A stretch of DNA of 18,436 bases from Nitrosopumilales archaeon UBA218 (lineage in GTDB: Archaea > Thermoproteota > Nitrososphaeria > Nitrososphaerales > Nitrosopumilaceae): positions 1 through 18,436 of the forward strand of contig DAMC01000096.1 of assembly GCA_002499525.1 (NCBI GenBank), written 5' to 3'. Positions 6,723-13,618 of the stretch are shown here, in pieces. The number at the start of each line of letters is the position of its first letter. Position 1 is the stretch's first letter. The translations under genes and the position numbers were made by a program. The notes beneath the pieces were generated by a model. It was not told the DNA's origin and did no database searches. It was given only the letters and a program-made list of their open reading frames with translations.

Positions 6723-7165
6723 CTCCAAAAACTGAGATATATTTTGCAACTAGAAAGACTTCACGTGCTCATGTCTACATCACAAAGGGTTCAGGCAGAG
6801 TTAGAATCAACAATACTCCAGCTGAAATGATAAACCAAGAATCTGCCAGAGAGGTGATTTTGTCACCGTTAGAAATTGCGGGAGATCTAAGATCTAAAGT
6901 CGATATTTCGGTGAGAGTCAAAGGAGGAGGTTTTATGGGTCAATCATATGCAGCCGCTACTGCAATTTCGCGGGCATTAACAGGCTGGACTAAATCAAAA
7001 AAGGAGCCAAAAGAACACCCATTCCCAAAACAAACCAGAACAGATCTTAGAAAAAGAATTAACGATTTTGATAAACATCTGCTAAGCGGCGATGCCAGAA
7101 GAAAAGAACCAAAGAAGTTTGGTGGACCTGGCGCTAGAAGAAGAAAACAAAAGTCATACAGGTAG
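6719..7165 (+). CDS. rps9: 30S ribosomal protein S9 (uS9)
   Basis: The protein has 148 residues from ATG 6719. uS9 sits in the head of the small subunit and its C-terminal tail reaches the P-site tRNA. Key features are the N-terminal ATRKTSRAHVYI with GSGRVRINN, the central VKGGGFMGQSYAAATAISRAL (about 70-90), and the basic tail GARRRKQKSYR. The terminal KSYR corresponds to the universally conserved S-(K/Y)-R end that touches tRNA. The start at 6719 is chosen over a TTG three codons earlier because of the GAGGTAGG site and the ATGA coupling with rpl13. In many archaea rpoN and rpoK follow S9; here a nucleotidyltransferase starts 1 base after its stop. Confidence 0.96.
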   Translation: MTPKTEIYFATRKTSRAHVYITKGSGRVRINNTPAEMINQESAREVILSPLEIAGDLRSKVDISVRVKGGGFMGQSYAAATAISRALTGWTKSKKEPKEHPFPKQTRTDLRKRINDFDKHLLSGDARRKEPKKFGGPGARRRKQKSYR

Positions 7166-7166
7166 A

Positions 7167-7877
7167 TTGAAAGCAGTAATCTTGGCAGGCGGCAAGGGTA
7201 CGCGTGCAAGACCTTTTACTGACTATTTTCCAAAAGCTATGATTCCAATCAACGGAAAACCTATGATTGTACATACCATAAAGCACATTTCGTCTTTTGA
7301 TTTAATTTCAGAGATCATCATAGTATGTGATCTAAAGGGCTTTGGAGGACAAATAAAGAACTATTTTGAAAAATCAAAAAAAATCAAATTCGTTCAGGAC
7401 TCGGCCAGTGGTACTGCGGGGGATCTAGCCCATCTATCAGGCATTATAAAAAACGAGCCATTCTTTTTGTGGTTTGCAGACAATCTTTGTGCTCTAGATA
7501 TGAAAAAAATGTACAAACAGTATTCAGACAAAAAGAGCCTTGCATGTATTGCAACAAGAATGTTCAGAAAAGAGGAGACGGGTTTTGCAAGTGTCAAAAA
7601 CGGAATCGTTGAGCAATTCATAGAAAAACCAATAATCAAGATGGAGAATCTTGAGTGTACTGGGATCTATGTTTTGTCAAGCAAAATCTTAGACATTATC
7701 AAATCAAAAACAAAAAGGAATCTGAATTTATCATATGACGTATTACAAGAGTTATCCAAAAAAGGCATGGTTAGCTCGTTTGATATCGGTAAAACCCCGT
7801 GGGTAGACGTAGAATCTCCCGTAACAATAGAACGCAAATCAGAAGATATCAAAAAAATACTCTGTCAGATACACTAG
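7167..7877 (+). CDS. Sugar-phosphate nucleotidyltransferase (RfbA/GlmU N-terminal type), single domain
   Basis: The chosen start is TTG 7167, giving 236 residues that begin right at the nucleotide-binding strand. A longer reading from ATG 7092 would lie mostly inside rps9 and adds 25 residues unlike the family. The signature AGGKGTRARPFT (7-18) with P22-K23-A24-M25 is the NTP-transferase P-loop-like motif. D105 (in WFADN) and D214 (in WVDVESP) are the likely metal-binding aspartates. No left-handed beta-helix domain follows, so this is not a full GlmU-type bifunctional protein. The enzyme should couple a sugar 1-phosphate with an NTP to make an NDP-sugar for glycan or cofactor synthesis. Which sugar and which base cannot be read from sequence. 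It is attached to the ribosomal operon (1-base gap) and its stop shares the palindrome CTAG with the leuD stop on the other strand. Confidence 0.85.
   Translation: MKAVILAGGKGTRARPFTDYFPKAMIPINGKPMIVHTIKHISSFDLISEIIIVCDLKGFGGQIKNYFEKSKKIKFVQDSASGTAGDLAHLSGIIKNEPFFLWFADNLCALDMKKMYKQYSDKKSLACIATRMFRKEETGFASVKNGIVEQFIEKPIIKMENLECTGIYVLSSKILDIIKSKTKRNLNLSYDVLQELSKKGMVSSFDIGKTPWVDVESPVTIERKSEDIKKILCQIH
7851..7857 (-). terminator. Candidate T-tract terminator for the leuC-leuD transcript
   Basis: Seven consecutive T residues on the minus strand begin 17 bases past the leuD stop. They lie inside the convergent nucleotidyltransferase gene, where they are read as AAA codons. Archaeal RNA polymerase often terminates at such T-runs without a hairpin. 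Support is composition and position only. Confidence 0.3.
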
Positions 7878-8446
7878 ATTTTACGAGTTTTCTCAAAAGA
7901 GGAGATTTTTACCTCGTGCATAAGTGTGATAGCAATATCATCAAGACCTTCAAGTAACGTCTTTTTTCTTGATTGATCAATTTCAAAAGAAATTGATTTA
8001 GAGTCGTATTGTATGGTCTGAGAGGACAGATCCACCTTCACTACAGAGACTGTTTTCATTAATTCAGAGACGATGTCCTTTGCCAAAGATATTGGAAGAA
8101 TTCCGTTTTTAAAACAGTTGTTGTAGAAAATATCTGCAAAAGACGGCGCAATAACAACATCAAATCCATAGTCTTTGATTGCCCATGCCGCATGTTCTCG
8201 ACTGGAACCACATCCAAAATTATCACCGCTTATCAGAATATGTGAGCCAGAATACTTTGGATCATTTAGAACAAACTCTTTTCTTTGATTTCCATTTTGA
8301 TCAAATCTCCAATCATAGAACAAAAACTCTCCAAACCCTGTCCTTTGAACTAGTTTTAGGAATTGTTTTGGAACTATCTGATCAGTATCTACGTTCGGCC
8401 TATCAAGTGGTGTGACTATGCTGGAAACCGTGTTTAGTTTTTCCAT
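7874..8446 (-). CDS. leuD: 3-isopropylmalate dehydratase small subunit, bacterial type
   Basis: The protein has 190 residues from the ATG at 8446. It pairs with LeuC to interconvert 2- and 3-isopropylmalate in leucine synthesis. The swivelling-domain features are clear: PNVDTDQIVPKQFLK (substrate-specificity loop, about 17-32), the FVLN segment, and the conserved GDNFGCGSSREHAAWAI (about 73-90), followed by IAPSFADIFYNNCFKNG. Length and the FYDWRFD insertion match the bacterial LeuD class (about 190-205) rather than the 160-residue archaeal class. Another ATG at 8455 would add three residues. I prefer 8446 because it forms TAATG with the leuC stop and has a GTGAGG site about 11 bases upstream, and homologues start MEK. 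The stop overlaps the stop of the opposing nucleotidyltransferase. Confidence 0.93.
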   Translation of the reverse strand: MEKLNTVSSIVTPLDRPNVDTDQIVPKQFLKLVQRTGFGEFLFYDWRFDQNGNQRKEFVLNDPKYSGSHILISGDNFGCGSSREHAAWAIKDYGFDVVIAPSFADIFYNNCFKNGILPISLAKDIVSELMKTVSVVKVDLSSQTIQYDSKSISFEIDQSRKKTLLEGLDDIAITLMHEVKISSFEKTRKI

Positions 8447-9852
8447 TAAACCCATTCCCTCACATCGACAAAATGCCCAGTGATTGCAGCAGCTGCAGCC
8501 ATTATAGGACTAACCAAGTGAGTTCGCCCACCAGCTCCTTGTCGTCCCTCAAAATTTCTGTTGGAGGTACTGGCACAACGCTCACCTCGTGATAAAATAT
8601 CAGGGTTCATTCCAAGGCACATACTGCAACCAGACTCTCTCCACTCAAAGTTTGCCTCCTTGAAGATCTTATCCAAGTCCATTTTTTCTGCCTCCATTTT
8701 GACTTGTTGAGAACCTGGAACCACCATTGCTTTGACTTTTGGCGATACCTTCCTTCCCTTGACAATGCTTGCAGCCTCAATTAGGTCTTGCAGTCGAGCA
8801 TTGGTACATGAGCCAATGAATACACGATCAATTTGAATATCAGTCAGCGGTGTTCCGGGTTTGAGGTCCATGTATGCAAGTGCATTTTTTGCAGCAGTCT
8901 CTTGGCTGGAATCACCTCGGGCATATTCTGCAGGTTCAGGTACTGATTCGGTGACATCGGCAGTCATGGCCGGATTTGTTCCCCAACTTACTTGCGGAGC
9001 AATTTGAGAGGCGTCGATGATGAAAGATTTGTCAAACTTGGCGTTATCGTCTGTTTTCAGAGTATTCTTCCAACTTTCTATCAAATCATCATAATTTTTT
9101 GGTGTGTATTTTCTTCCCCTGAGATAATCAAATGTTGTTTGATCCGGAGCCACCAATCCAGCACGTGCTCCACCCTCTATTGACATGTTACAGATAGTCA
9201 TTCGTTCATCCATAGATAGATCAGATATTGCCTGACCTCGATATTCAAGAACTGTGCCGTTTCCCCCAGCTGTACCTATTTTTTTAATAATTGATAATAT
9301 GATGTCTTTGGCGGTAACTGCATGACTGTTTTTTCTTTTACCGTCAACCCTAATCTCAAATGTTTTTGGTTTGTCCAATACAAGACACTGGGTTGCCAAA
9401 ACATGTTCAACATCAGAAGTTCCTATTCCTAAAGCAAATGCACCAAACGCCCCATGTGTAGATGTGTGAGAGTCACCACAAACTATTGTAGTGCCAGGTA
9501 AGGTGATTCCAAGCTCAGGTCCAATCACATGAACTATTCCTTGATAAGGTGAGTCGAGGCCGAACAACGGAATTCCAAATTCTTGGCAATTTTTTTCTAA
9601 TGTTTTGATTTGGGTTGCAGAAATCTGATCAACTATTGGCAAAGACCGATTAGTGGTAGGGACGTTGTGATCCATTGTTGCAAATGTCAAATCAGGACGT
9701 CTGACCTTTCTTTTATTGATTCGAAGACCATCAAATGCCTGTGGGGAGGTAACTTCGTGAACCATGTGCCTGTCAATGTAAATTAAGGTACGACCTTCGA
9801 TTTCATCCACTTTATGAGAGTCCCAAATTTTCTCAAACAGTGTCTTGGCCAT
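8446..9852 (-). CDS. leuC: 3-isopropylmalate dehydratase large subunit, bacterial type
   Basis: The protein has 468 residues and carries the [4Fe-4S] cluster of isopropylmalate isomerase (leucine pathway). Cluster ligands are C349 in IGSCTNAR and C409 and C412 in SGCSMC, almost the same numbering as in characterised bacterial LeuC (347/407/410). Other conserved blocks are VCGDSHTSTHGAFGAFALGIG, NMSIEGGARAGLVAPD, and CASTSNRNFEGRQGAGGRTHLVSP near the end. The start MAKTLFEKIWDSH is typical of bacterial LeuC. The ATG at 9852 has a TTTTATAC box 25 bases upstream, suggesting its own leaderless promoter in the 35-base gap after the archaeal-type small subunit. The bacterial type next to an archaeal-type pair suggests acquisition from bacteria (inference, not tested by phylogeny). 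Confidence 0.95.
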   Translation of the reverse strand: MAKTLFEKIWDSHKVDEIEGRTLIYIDRHMVHEVTSPQAFDGLRINKRKVRRPDLTFATMDHNVPTTNRSLPIVDQISATQIKTLEKNCQEFGIPLFGLDSPYQGIVHVIGPELGITLPGTTIVCGDSHTSTHGAFGAFALGIGTSDVEHVLATQCLVLDKPKTFEIRVDGKRKNSHAVTAKDIILSIIKKIGTAGGNGTVLEYRGQAISDLSMDERMTICNMSIEGGARAGLVAPDQTTFDYLRGRKYTPKNYDDLIESWKNTLKTDDNAKFDKSFIIDASQIAPQVSWGTNPAMTADVTESVPEPAEYARGDSSQETAAKNALAYMDLKPGTPLTDIQIDRVFIGSCTNARLQDLIEAASIVKGRKVSPKVKAMVVPGSQQVKMEAEKMDLDKIFKEANFEWRESGCSMCLGMNPDILSRGERCASTSNRNFEGRQGAGGRTHLVSPIMAAAAAITGHFVDVREWV

Positions 9853-9872
9853 GTGTATGATTATCTAGTTCA

Positions 9873-9880
9873 GTATAAAA
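9873..9880 (-). promoter_or_regulatory. Candidate TATA box of leuC-leuD
   Basis: The minus strand reads TTTTATAC, 24-25 bases upstream of the leuC ATG and within the 35-base gap between the two dehydratase pairs. It implies that leuCD can be transcribed independently of the upstream pair. Confidence 0.4.
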
Positions 9881-9887
9881 TCGTAAA

Positions 9888-10370
9888 TTAGTCAGGTTTG
9901 TATTTGAAGAGTCCACCAGCGGAAATGATTTTAGCTACAATTTCAGAAAATGGCTTCATAGCATACGTTTGGTTTTTTGTGACATTTTTTATCTGATTAG
10001 TACCAATATCTACTTCAATTTGGTCGCCGTTTCCAATTTTTTTGTAGGTTTCTTCATCCACCTCAATTGGTAGCAAGAAACCACCATCAACTGCATTTCT
10101 GTAAAATATCCTAGCAAATGAAACTGCTATCACTCCCTTTATTCCACATTGACTGAGCGCTATAGGTGCATGTTCTCTGGACGAGCCACAGCCAAAGTTT
10201 CTTCCAGCAACTAAAAAGTCACCTTTTTGAACCTTGGAGTGAAAATCCGGATCAATTCCCTCCATTGCGTGTTTTGCAATTTCGTCATAATCATGCAACT
10301 TGAGATATTGTCCTGGTATTATGACGTCCGTGTCAATGTTATCCTTTTCGTATTTGATTACTTTGCCCAT
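9888..10370 (-). CDS. Aconitase-superfamily dehydratase small subunit, archaeal IPMI/homoaconitase type
   Basis: The protein has 160 residues, the usual size of the archaeal LeuD/HacB class. The swivelling domain shows DNIDTDVIIPGQYLKL (about 10-25), then VAGRNFGCGSSREHAPIAL (about 54-72) and VSFARIFYRNAVDGG, all typical. In Methanococcus enzymes the four residues at the position of YLKL here are reported to separate isopropylmalate isomerase (YLVY) from homoaconitase (YLRT). YLKL matches neither exactly, so the substrate (isopropylmalate, homoaconitate, citrate/aconitate or methyl variants) stays open. The ATG overlaps the TAA of the large subunit by one base (TAATG), so the two subunits are coupled. 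It probably forms a heterodimer with the product of 10370-11638. Confidence 0.88.
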   Translation of the reverse strand: MGKVIKYEKDNIDTDVIIPGQYLKLHDYDEIAKHAMEGIDPDFHSKVQKGDFLVAGRNFGCGSSREHAPIALSQCGIKGVIAVSFARIFYRNAVDGGFLLPIEVDEETYKKIGNGDQIEVDIGTNQIKNVTKNQTYAMKPFSEIVAKIISAGGLFKYKPD

Positions 10371-11638
10371 TACAAATCACGTGGATCAGTTATTTTGCCA
10401 GTTACTGCAGAGGCGGCAGCAACTAGCGGTGATGCCAGATAGGTTTGTGATTCAACATGACCCATTCTGCCAGGAAAATTTCGGTTTGTAGTACTAATAC
10501 AAATTTCGTCTTTTGCCAAAACTCCCATATGAGCCCCACAACATGCACCACATGTAGGTGGTCCAACTGTCACACCAGCATCAAGGAATATTTTGATCAA
10601 TCCATTTTCCATTGCACGTTTATAGATAGATATTGCAGCTGGAAGAATTTCAGTCCTAATTCTTACTTGACGACCTTTGAGGATTTTTGCTGCAGCTTCC
10701 AAGTCCTCATATTTTGCTCCAGTGCAAGAGCCAATATACGATTTGTCAAGCTCAACTCCTGCGATATCTCTTACTACAGCAATATTTTCTGGTGAAAATG
10801 GTTTTGCTATAGTGGGCTCTAGCTCCGATGCCTCGTATTCGTAGACCTTGGCATATTGTGCATCATCGTCTCCATGAACAGGAGTATAGCCAGTAGCACC
10901 ACGCTGGCCCAAATAATCGAAGACTTTCTGATCAGGTTCAATGATTCCGTTTTTTGCTCCGGCCTCAGTAGTCATGTTACAAAGTGTAAGTCTTGACTCT
11001 ACAGTCATCTCAGATATTCCTGAGCCGCCAAATTGCATTGCCTCATAGGCCGCACCTTCAGTACCTATGTCACCAATTATCTTGAGAATTAGATCCTTTG
11101 CCATCATGTGCTCTGGCAATTTTCCATTTAGTTTAAAGTATAGAGTTTCGGGAACTTTGAACCAGATTTTTCCGTTGAGTAAAACATATGCCACATCAGT
11201 ATGTCCCAAACCACATGCAAACGCACCCAATGCACCAGTGGTGTTTGTATGAGAGTCACCTCCAACATATACTTCCCCTGGGAGTACCATTGCTTCCTCA
11301 TGGGATAATGTATGACAGATTCCATATTGCCCCATTCCATATTTGAAATGTTTTTGAATTCCATATTGTTTTGTGAATTTTGACAATTTGACAATGTTCT
11401 CAGCTGATATTTTTTCAGCGGATGGAACAAAGTGGTCTTCTGCAACCCAGACCTTAGAAGAGTCCCATAGTTTCTCTGTAGGTATGCCTTGTTTTTGGAG
11501 TTTCTCAAATACCTTGATAACTCCTGGTCCTGAAACATCATGAATCATTGCCTTGTCAACGTTTGCAAATATTATATCGCCTGGAGCAACCTTTGATTTA
11601 CCAGAAGCACGGGCTAGTATCTTTTCTGTTATATTCAC
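10370..11638 (-). CDS. Aconitase-superfamily dehydratase large subunit, archaeal IPMI/homoaconitase type
   Basis: The protein has 422 residues from a GTG at 11638. A longer reading from 11704 adds 22 residues unlike the family and would start upstream of the TATA-like box, so I reject it. The N-terminus NITEKILARASGKSKVAPGDII is the classic opening of archaeal isopropylmalate/homoaconitate isomerase large subunits. The [4Fe-4S] ligands are C305 (GSCTGAK), C363 and C366 (TCGAC), with an extra neighbouring C367. Other conserved blocks are GGDSHTNTTGALGAFACGLG and CISTTNRNFPGRMG. The reaction is a hydro-lyase isomerisation of a 2- or 3-hydroxy acid. Candidates are leucine synthesis, a homoaconitate step or aconitase itself. 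Because a bacterial-type leuCD lies directly downstream, this pair may serve the second function. Confidence 0.88.
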   Translation of the reverse strand: MNITEKILARASGKSKVAPGDIIFANVDKAMIHDVSGPGVIKVFEKLQKQGIPTEKLWDSSKVWVAEDHFVPSAEKISAENIVKLSKFTKQYGIQKHFKYGMGQYGICHTLSHEEAMVLPGEVYVGGDSHTNTTGALGAFACGLGHTDVAYVLLNGKIWFKVPETLYFKLNGKLPEHMMAKDLILKIIGDIGTEGAAYEAMQFGGSGISEMTVESRLTLCNMTTEAGAKNGIIEPDQKVFDYLGQRGATGYTPVHGDDDAQYAKVYEYEASELEPTIAKPFSPENIAVVRDIAGVELDKSYIGSCTGAKYEDLEAAAKILKGRQVRIRTEILPAAISIYKRAMENGLIKIFLDAGVTVGPPTCGACCGAHMGVLAKDEICISTTNRNFPGRMGHVESQTYLASPLVAAASAVTGKITDPRDL

Positions 11639-11661
11639 AGAGTAAAGAGAGTCAAGTTTAA

Positions 11662-11669
11662 GATTAAAA
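11662..11669 (-). promoter_or_regulatory. Candidate TATA box of the archaeal-type dehydratase operon
   Basis: The minus strand reads TTTTAATC, 27 bases upstream of the GTG start at 11638, in a 73-base divergent gap. It is the main reason, with homology, to choose the GTG start over the upstream ATG at 11704. Confidence 0.4.
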
Positions 11670-11682
11670 GCTTTGGAGAAAG

Positions 11683-11692
11683 ATAAAAAATA
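11683..11692 (+). promoter_or_regulatory. Candidate TATA box of cofE
   Basis: ATAAAAAATA is centred about 25 bases upstream of the cofE ATG at 11712. The two divergent genes in this gap therefore seem to have separate boxes, which are offset so that the core promoters nearly abut. Confidence 0.4.
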
Positions 11693-11711
11693 CGAAAATC
11701 GCAATATCGCT

Positions 11712-12467
11712 ATGACCAGTATAATTCCAATTAAAACATCTAGAAAAGAATCCAGTTTTGATCTTTACAATGATTTCATAGAATCAACCAAGGATATCAA
11801 ATTGGAAACAGGAGACATTATTGTAATTTCAAGTAAATATGTCGCAAATTCTGAAGGCAGGTTGATAGATGTTTCCAAAACCAAGCCATCATCTGATGCC
11901 ATAGAACTTTCAAAAAAATACCAATTGGATTCCAAATTTGCAGAAATAATTCTAAGGGAATCAGACAGTATCATCGGGGGCGTGACTGGGTTTGTTCTGA
12001 CAACTGCAGATCACATATTAGCTCCAAATGCTGGAATTGACAAATCAAATGTAAAAAAGGGCAAAGTGGTATTGTATCCCGATTTGCCCTACAAGACTGC
12101 AGAGAATTTGAGAAAAAAAATTTTTCTAAACCTAGGGGCTCATGTTGGAGTCATTCTAGTCGACAGCAGATTAATGCCAGGAAGAGCAGGTACTGTTGGA
12201 GTGGCAATAGCTGCATCAGGAATAGAACCAATACAAGACATTCGGGGACAGAAGGATCTTGATGGAAATCCATTAAAAGTTACAGTTAAGGCAACAGCAG
12301 ACAATCTTGCAACCATGGCAAATCACAAGATGGGTGAAGGTGCAGAAGCTACACCCATAGCAATCATAAAAAATTCAATGACGGTAATGACTTCAAGAAA
12401 AATTTTTGCAGAAGAAATGGCCATATCCACCGATATGTGTGTGTATATGCGTGGCCTTGCTAACTAA
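11712..12467 (+). CDS. cofE: Coenzyme F420-0:L-glutamate ligase
   Basis: The protein has 251 residues from ATG 11712; an earlier ATG at 11673 would lie upstream of the TATA-like box. CofE adds L-glutamate residues to F420-0 using GTP, making the gamma-linked polyglutamate tail of coenzyme F420, a deazaflavin hydride carrier. The family layout is visible: an N-terminal GDIIVISSKYVANSEGR block (about 35-51), then VLTTADHILAPNAGID (metal/nucleotide region), HVGVILVDSRLMPGRAGTVGVAIAASGIEP, and DLDGNPLKVTVKATADNLA. These are hallmarks of the F420_ligase domain. Length agrees with archaeal single-domain CofE (about 250) rather than the longer actinobacterial FbiB fusion. No other cof gene is nearby. 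Its stop codon abuts the TATA box of the next gene. Confidence 0.94.
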   Translation: MTSIIPIKTSRKESSFDLYNDFIESTKDIKLETGDIIVISSKYVANSEGRLIDVSKTKPSSDAIELSKKYQLDSKFAEIILRESDSIIGGVTGFVLTTADHILAPNAGIDKSNVKKGKVVLYPDLPYKTAENLRKKIFLNLGAHVGVILVDSRLMPGRAGTVGVAIAASGIEPIQDIRGQKDLDGNPLKVTVKATADNLATMANHKMGEGAEATPIAIIKNSMTVMTSRKIFAEEMAISTDMCVYMRGLAN

Positions 12468-12476
12468 TTTAAATAA
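12468..12476 (+). promoter_or_regulatory. Candidate TATA box directly after the cofE stop
   Basis: TTTAAATAA begins at the base following the cofE TAA stop. It is centred 26 bases before ATG 12498. It is one of the closest matches in the window to the archaeal TTTAWATA consensus, and predicts a leaderless mRNA. Confidence 0.55.
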
Positions 12477-12497
12477 AGCAGATCCATAGCTGAGCCA

Positions 12498-13049
12498 ATG
12501 CAGTATCTGACAAGATACCCAAAGACGATATCTGTTGGCGGCAAACAAAAGCACTCCATCAATATTGATGCAAAGGGTGTGGAACAACTTACAGTCATAG
12601 TCAGAAAAAGTGCAGAGGAGATTTACAATATTCTCATTAAGGAAGGATTCACTAAAGTAAAATTCGAGCACAAGCAAGAATCTCAAATAGGTGACGGCTT
12701 GTCATTAAAATTAAAAAAACCTTGGGAAATGCATTTGAGATTATTCGATAGAAAAAATGGAGAGGTTGGGATAGAGGCCGAAGTTGAAGTTTCACGTGAT
12801 TATCTACAACACTTGTTTTGCCAGAGAAGCCCCGTAATTTATGAAATAGAAGCGCTGCTAAAAAAACACCAAATAGAATACAAAATATGGCACAATAAGA
12901 TAAAAAACCAAATTGATGCAGTGTTTGACAATTACAAAATTACACTAGCGACGCCCAACATTCCAGTTTTTGCTTGGAAACCGATGATATTTTTCATAGG
13001 TACGGTAGGCATCTTTTACCTGTGGAAGTATCTTGCTACAATATTTTAG
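12498..13049 (+). CDS. Unrecognised protein with C-terminal membrane anchor
   Basis: The protein has 183 residues and I do not recognise a family. Residues 1-160 look like a soluble mixed alpha/beta domain that is rich in Lys and Glu. It contains a helix (RKSAEEIYNILIKEGF), then strands (TKVKFEHKQE, LSLKLKKPWEMHLRLFDR, EVGIEAEVEVS). A second helix (SPVIYEIEALLKKHQIEYKIW) follows. The last 22 residues, from PMIFFIGTVG to the end, are strongly hydrophobic with aromatic residues and form one transmembrane helix. There is no N-terminal signal, so it should be tail-anchored with the domain in the cytoplasm. The TATA box 26 bases upstream and the ATG agree. It follows cofE by 30 bases but may be transcribed on its own. 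Function unknown. Confidence 0.8.
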   Translation: MQYLTRYPKTISVGGKQKHSINIDAKGVEQLTVIVRKSAEEIYNILIKEGFTKVKFEHKQESQIGDGLSLKLKKPWEMHLRLFDRKNGEVGIEAEVEVSRDYLQHLFCQRSPVIYEIEALLKKHQIEYKIWHNKIKNQIDAVFDNYKITLATPNIPVFAWKPMIFFIGTVGIFYLWKYLATIF

Positions 13050-13057
13050 CTTGAAAA

Positions 13058-13065
13058 CTTAATTA
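13058..13065 (+). promoter_or_regulatory. Candidate TATA box of the 176-residue gene
   Basis: CTTAATTA is centred 26-27 bases upstream of ATG 13088, in the 38-base gap after the preceding gene. The spacing again predicts transcription starting at the ATG. Confidence 0.4.
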
Positions 13066-13087
13066 GAATTTTCATAATTAAGAAATA

Positions 13088-13618
13088 ATGAGTGACGAAT
13101 TTGTTAACGCTGGATTTGGCTATTATGGTGTTTCTCCGTGGGAAGCCGAGGTCATTTACGAGTTATTTTCTGAGAGGTTCAAAATTGAACATGAGGATAT
13201 TGAACAAGACTCAAATTTTGTGAGTGCCTTAAGAGTATCAGTTCCTCTGTCATTTAATGAGGAATTCTTCAAGTGGTTTGAATATAGAAGATGGGATAAA
13301 CTCAAGTACATTTTAAAAGAAATGAAACGTAGGCGGGGAAGAAAAAATTCGCTTAAAGTAAATATTGGCTTTGGTGGTACCCCCGCAATCGAGTTTTTGT
13401 TAGATGTAGAAGAAAAAGAAATTTTTGATAACGCACTTGAAAAACTTGATTTTGTAATAGAGTTACTATCATTTCATCTTAATTTTGAAAATATCGAGGA
13501 TGTCTCTAAAGTAATTTACAAGTTTGACATACCTACTAGAAAATGGAAGATGCATACAATCTATGCAAACAACAAAAAATTTGTCCTAGTTAATAATTCC
13601 TGGAAAATGATTATTTGA
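13088..13618 (+). CDS. Unrecognised soluble protein (176 residues)
   Basis: I do not recognise this protein. It has no signal peptide, no membrane segment and no cysteine. The N-terminal part (MSDEFVNAGFGYYGVSPWEAEVIYELFSERF) looks like a helical start. A basic patch KEMKRRRGRKN lies near 77-88, flanked by acidic helices (VEEKEIFDNALEKLDFVIELL). Strand-like stretches are SLKVNIGFGGTPAIEFLLDV and, at the end, MHTIYANNKKFVLVNNSWKMII. The basic patch could touch nucleic acid, but that is only a suggestion. It is read with its own TATA box. Its last 8 bases overlap the 3' end of the opposing gene, and a small hairpin plus T-run lies about 25 bases past the stop. Ordinary codon use and good start/promoter spacing support a real gene. 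Confidence 0.75.
   Translation: MSDEFVNAGFGYYGVSPWEAEVIYELFSERFKIEHEDIEQDSNFVSALRVSVPLSFNEEFFKWFEYRRWDKLKYILKEMKRRRGRKNSLKVNIGFGGTPAIEFLLDVEEKEIFDNALEKLDFVIELLSFHLNFENIEDVSKVIYKFDIPTRKWKMHTIYANNKKFVLVNNSWKMII

Noticed and set aside
7092..7166. Extended start of the nucleotidyltransferase inside rps9
   Set aside because: The extra 25 residues are a frame-shifted reading of the basic rps9 tail and precede the family's N-terminal strand.
6940..7209. Minus-strand ORF of 89 residues across rps9
   Set aside because: Hydrophobic Leu/Ser/Cys-rich translation of the antisense of a Lys/Arg-rich gene; a shadow ORF.
11128..11541. 137-residue minus-strand ORF inside the dehydratase large subunit
   Set aside because: It is a same-strand out-of-frame reading of a strongly conserved enzyme gene, with no homology or initiation site of its own.
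11639..11704. N-terminal extension of the archaeal-type dehydratase large subunit
   Set aside because: The family begins at NITEKILARASGKSK; the extension runs across the candidate promoter. GTG 11638 is preferred.
12393..12686. 97-residue antisense ORF over cofE end and the next gene
   Set aside because: Overlaps a clear promoter and two better-supported genes on the plus strand; composition is that of an antisense shadow.
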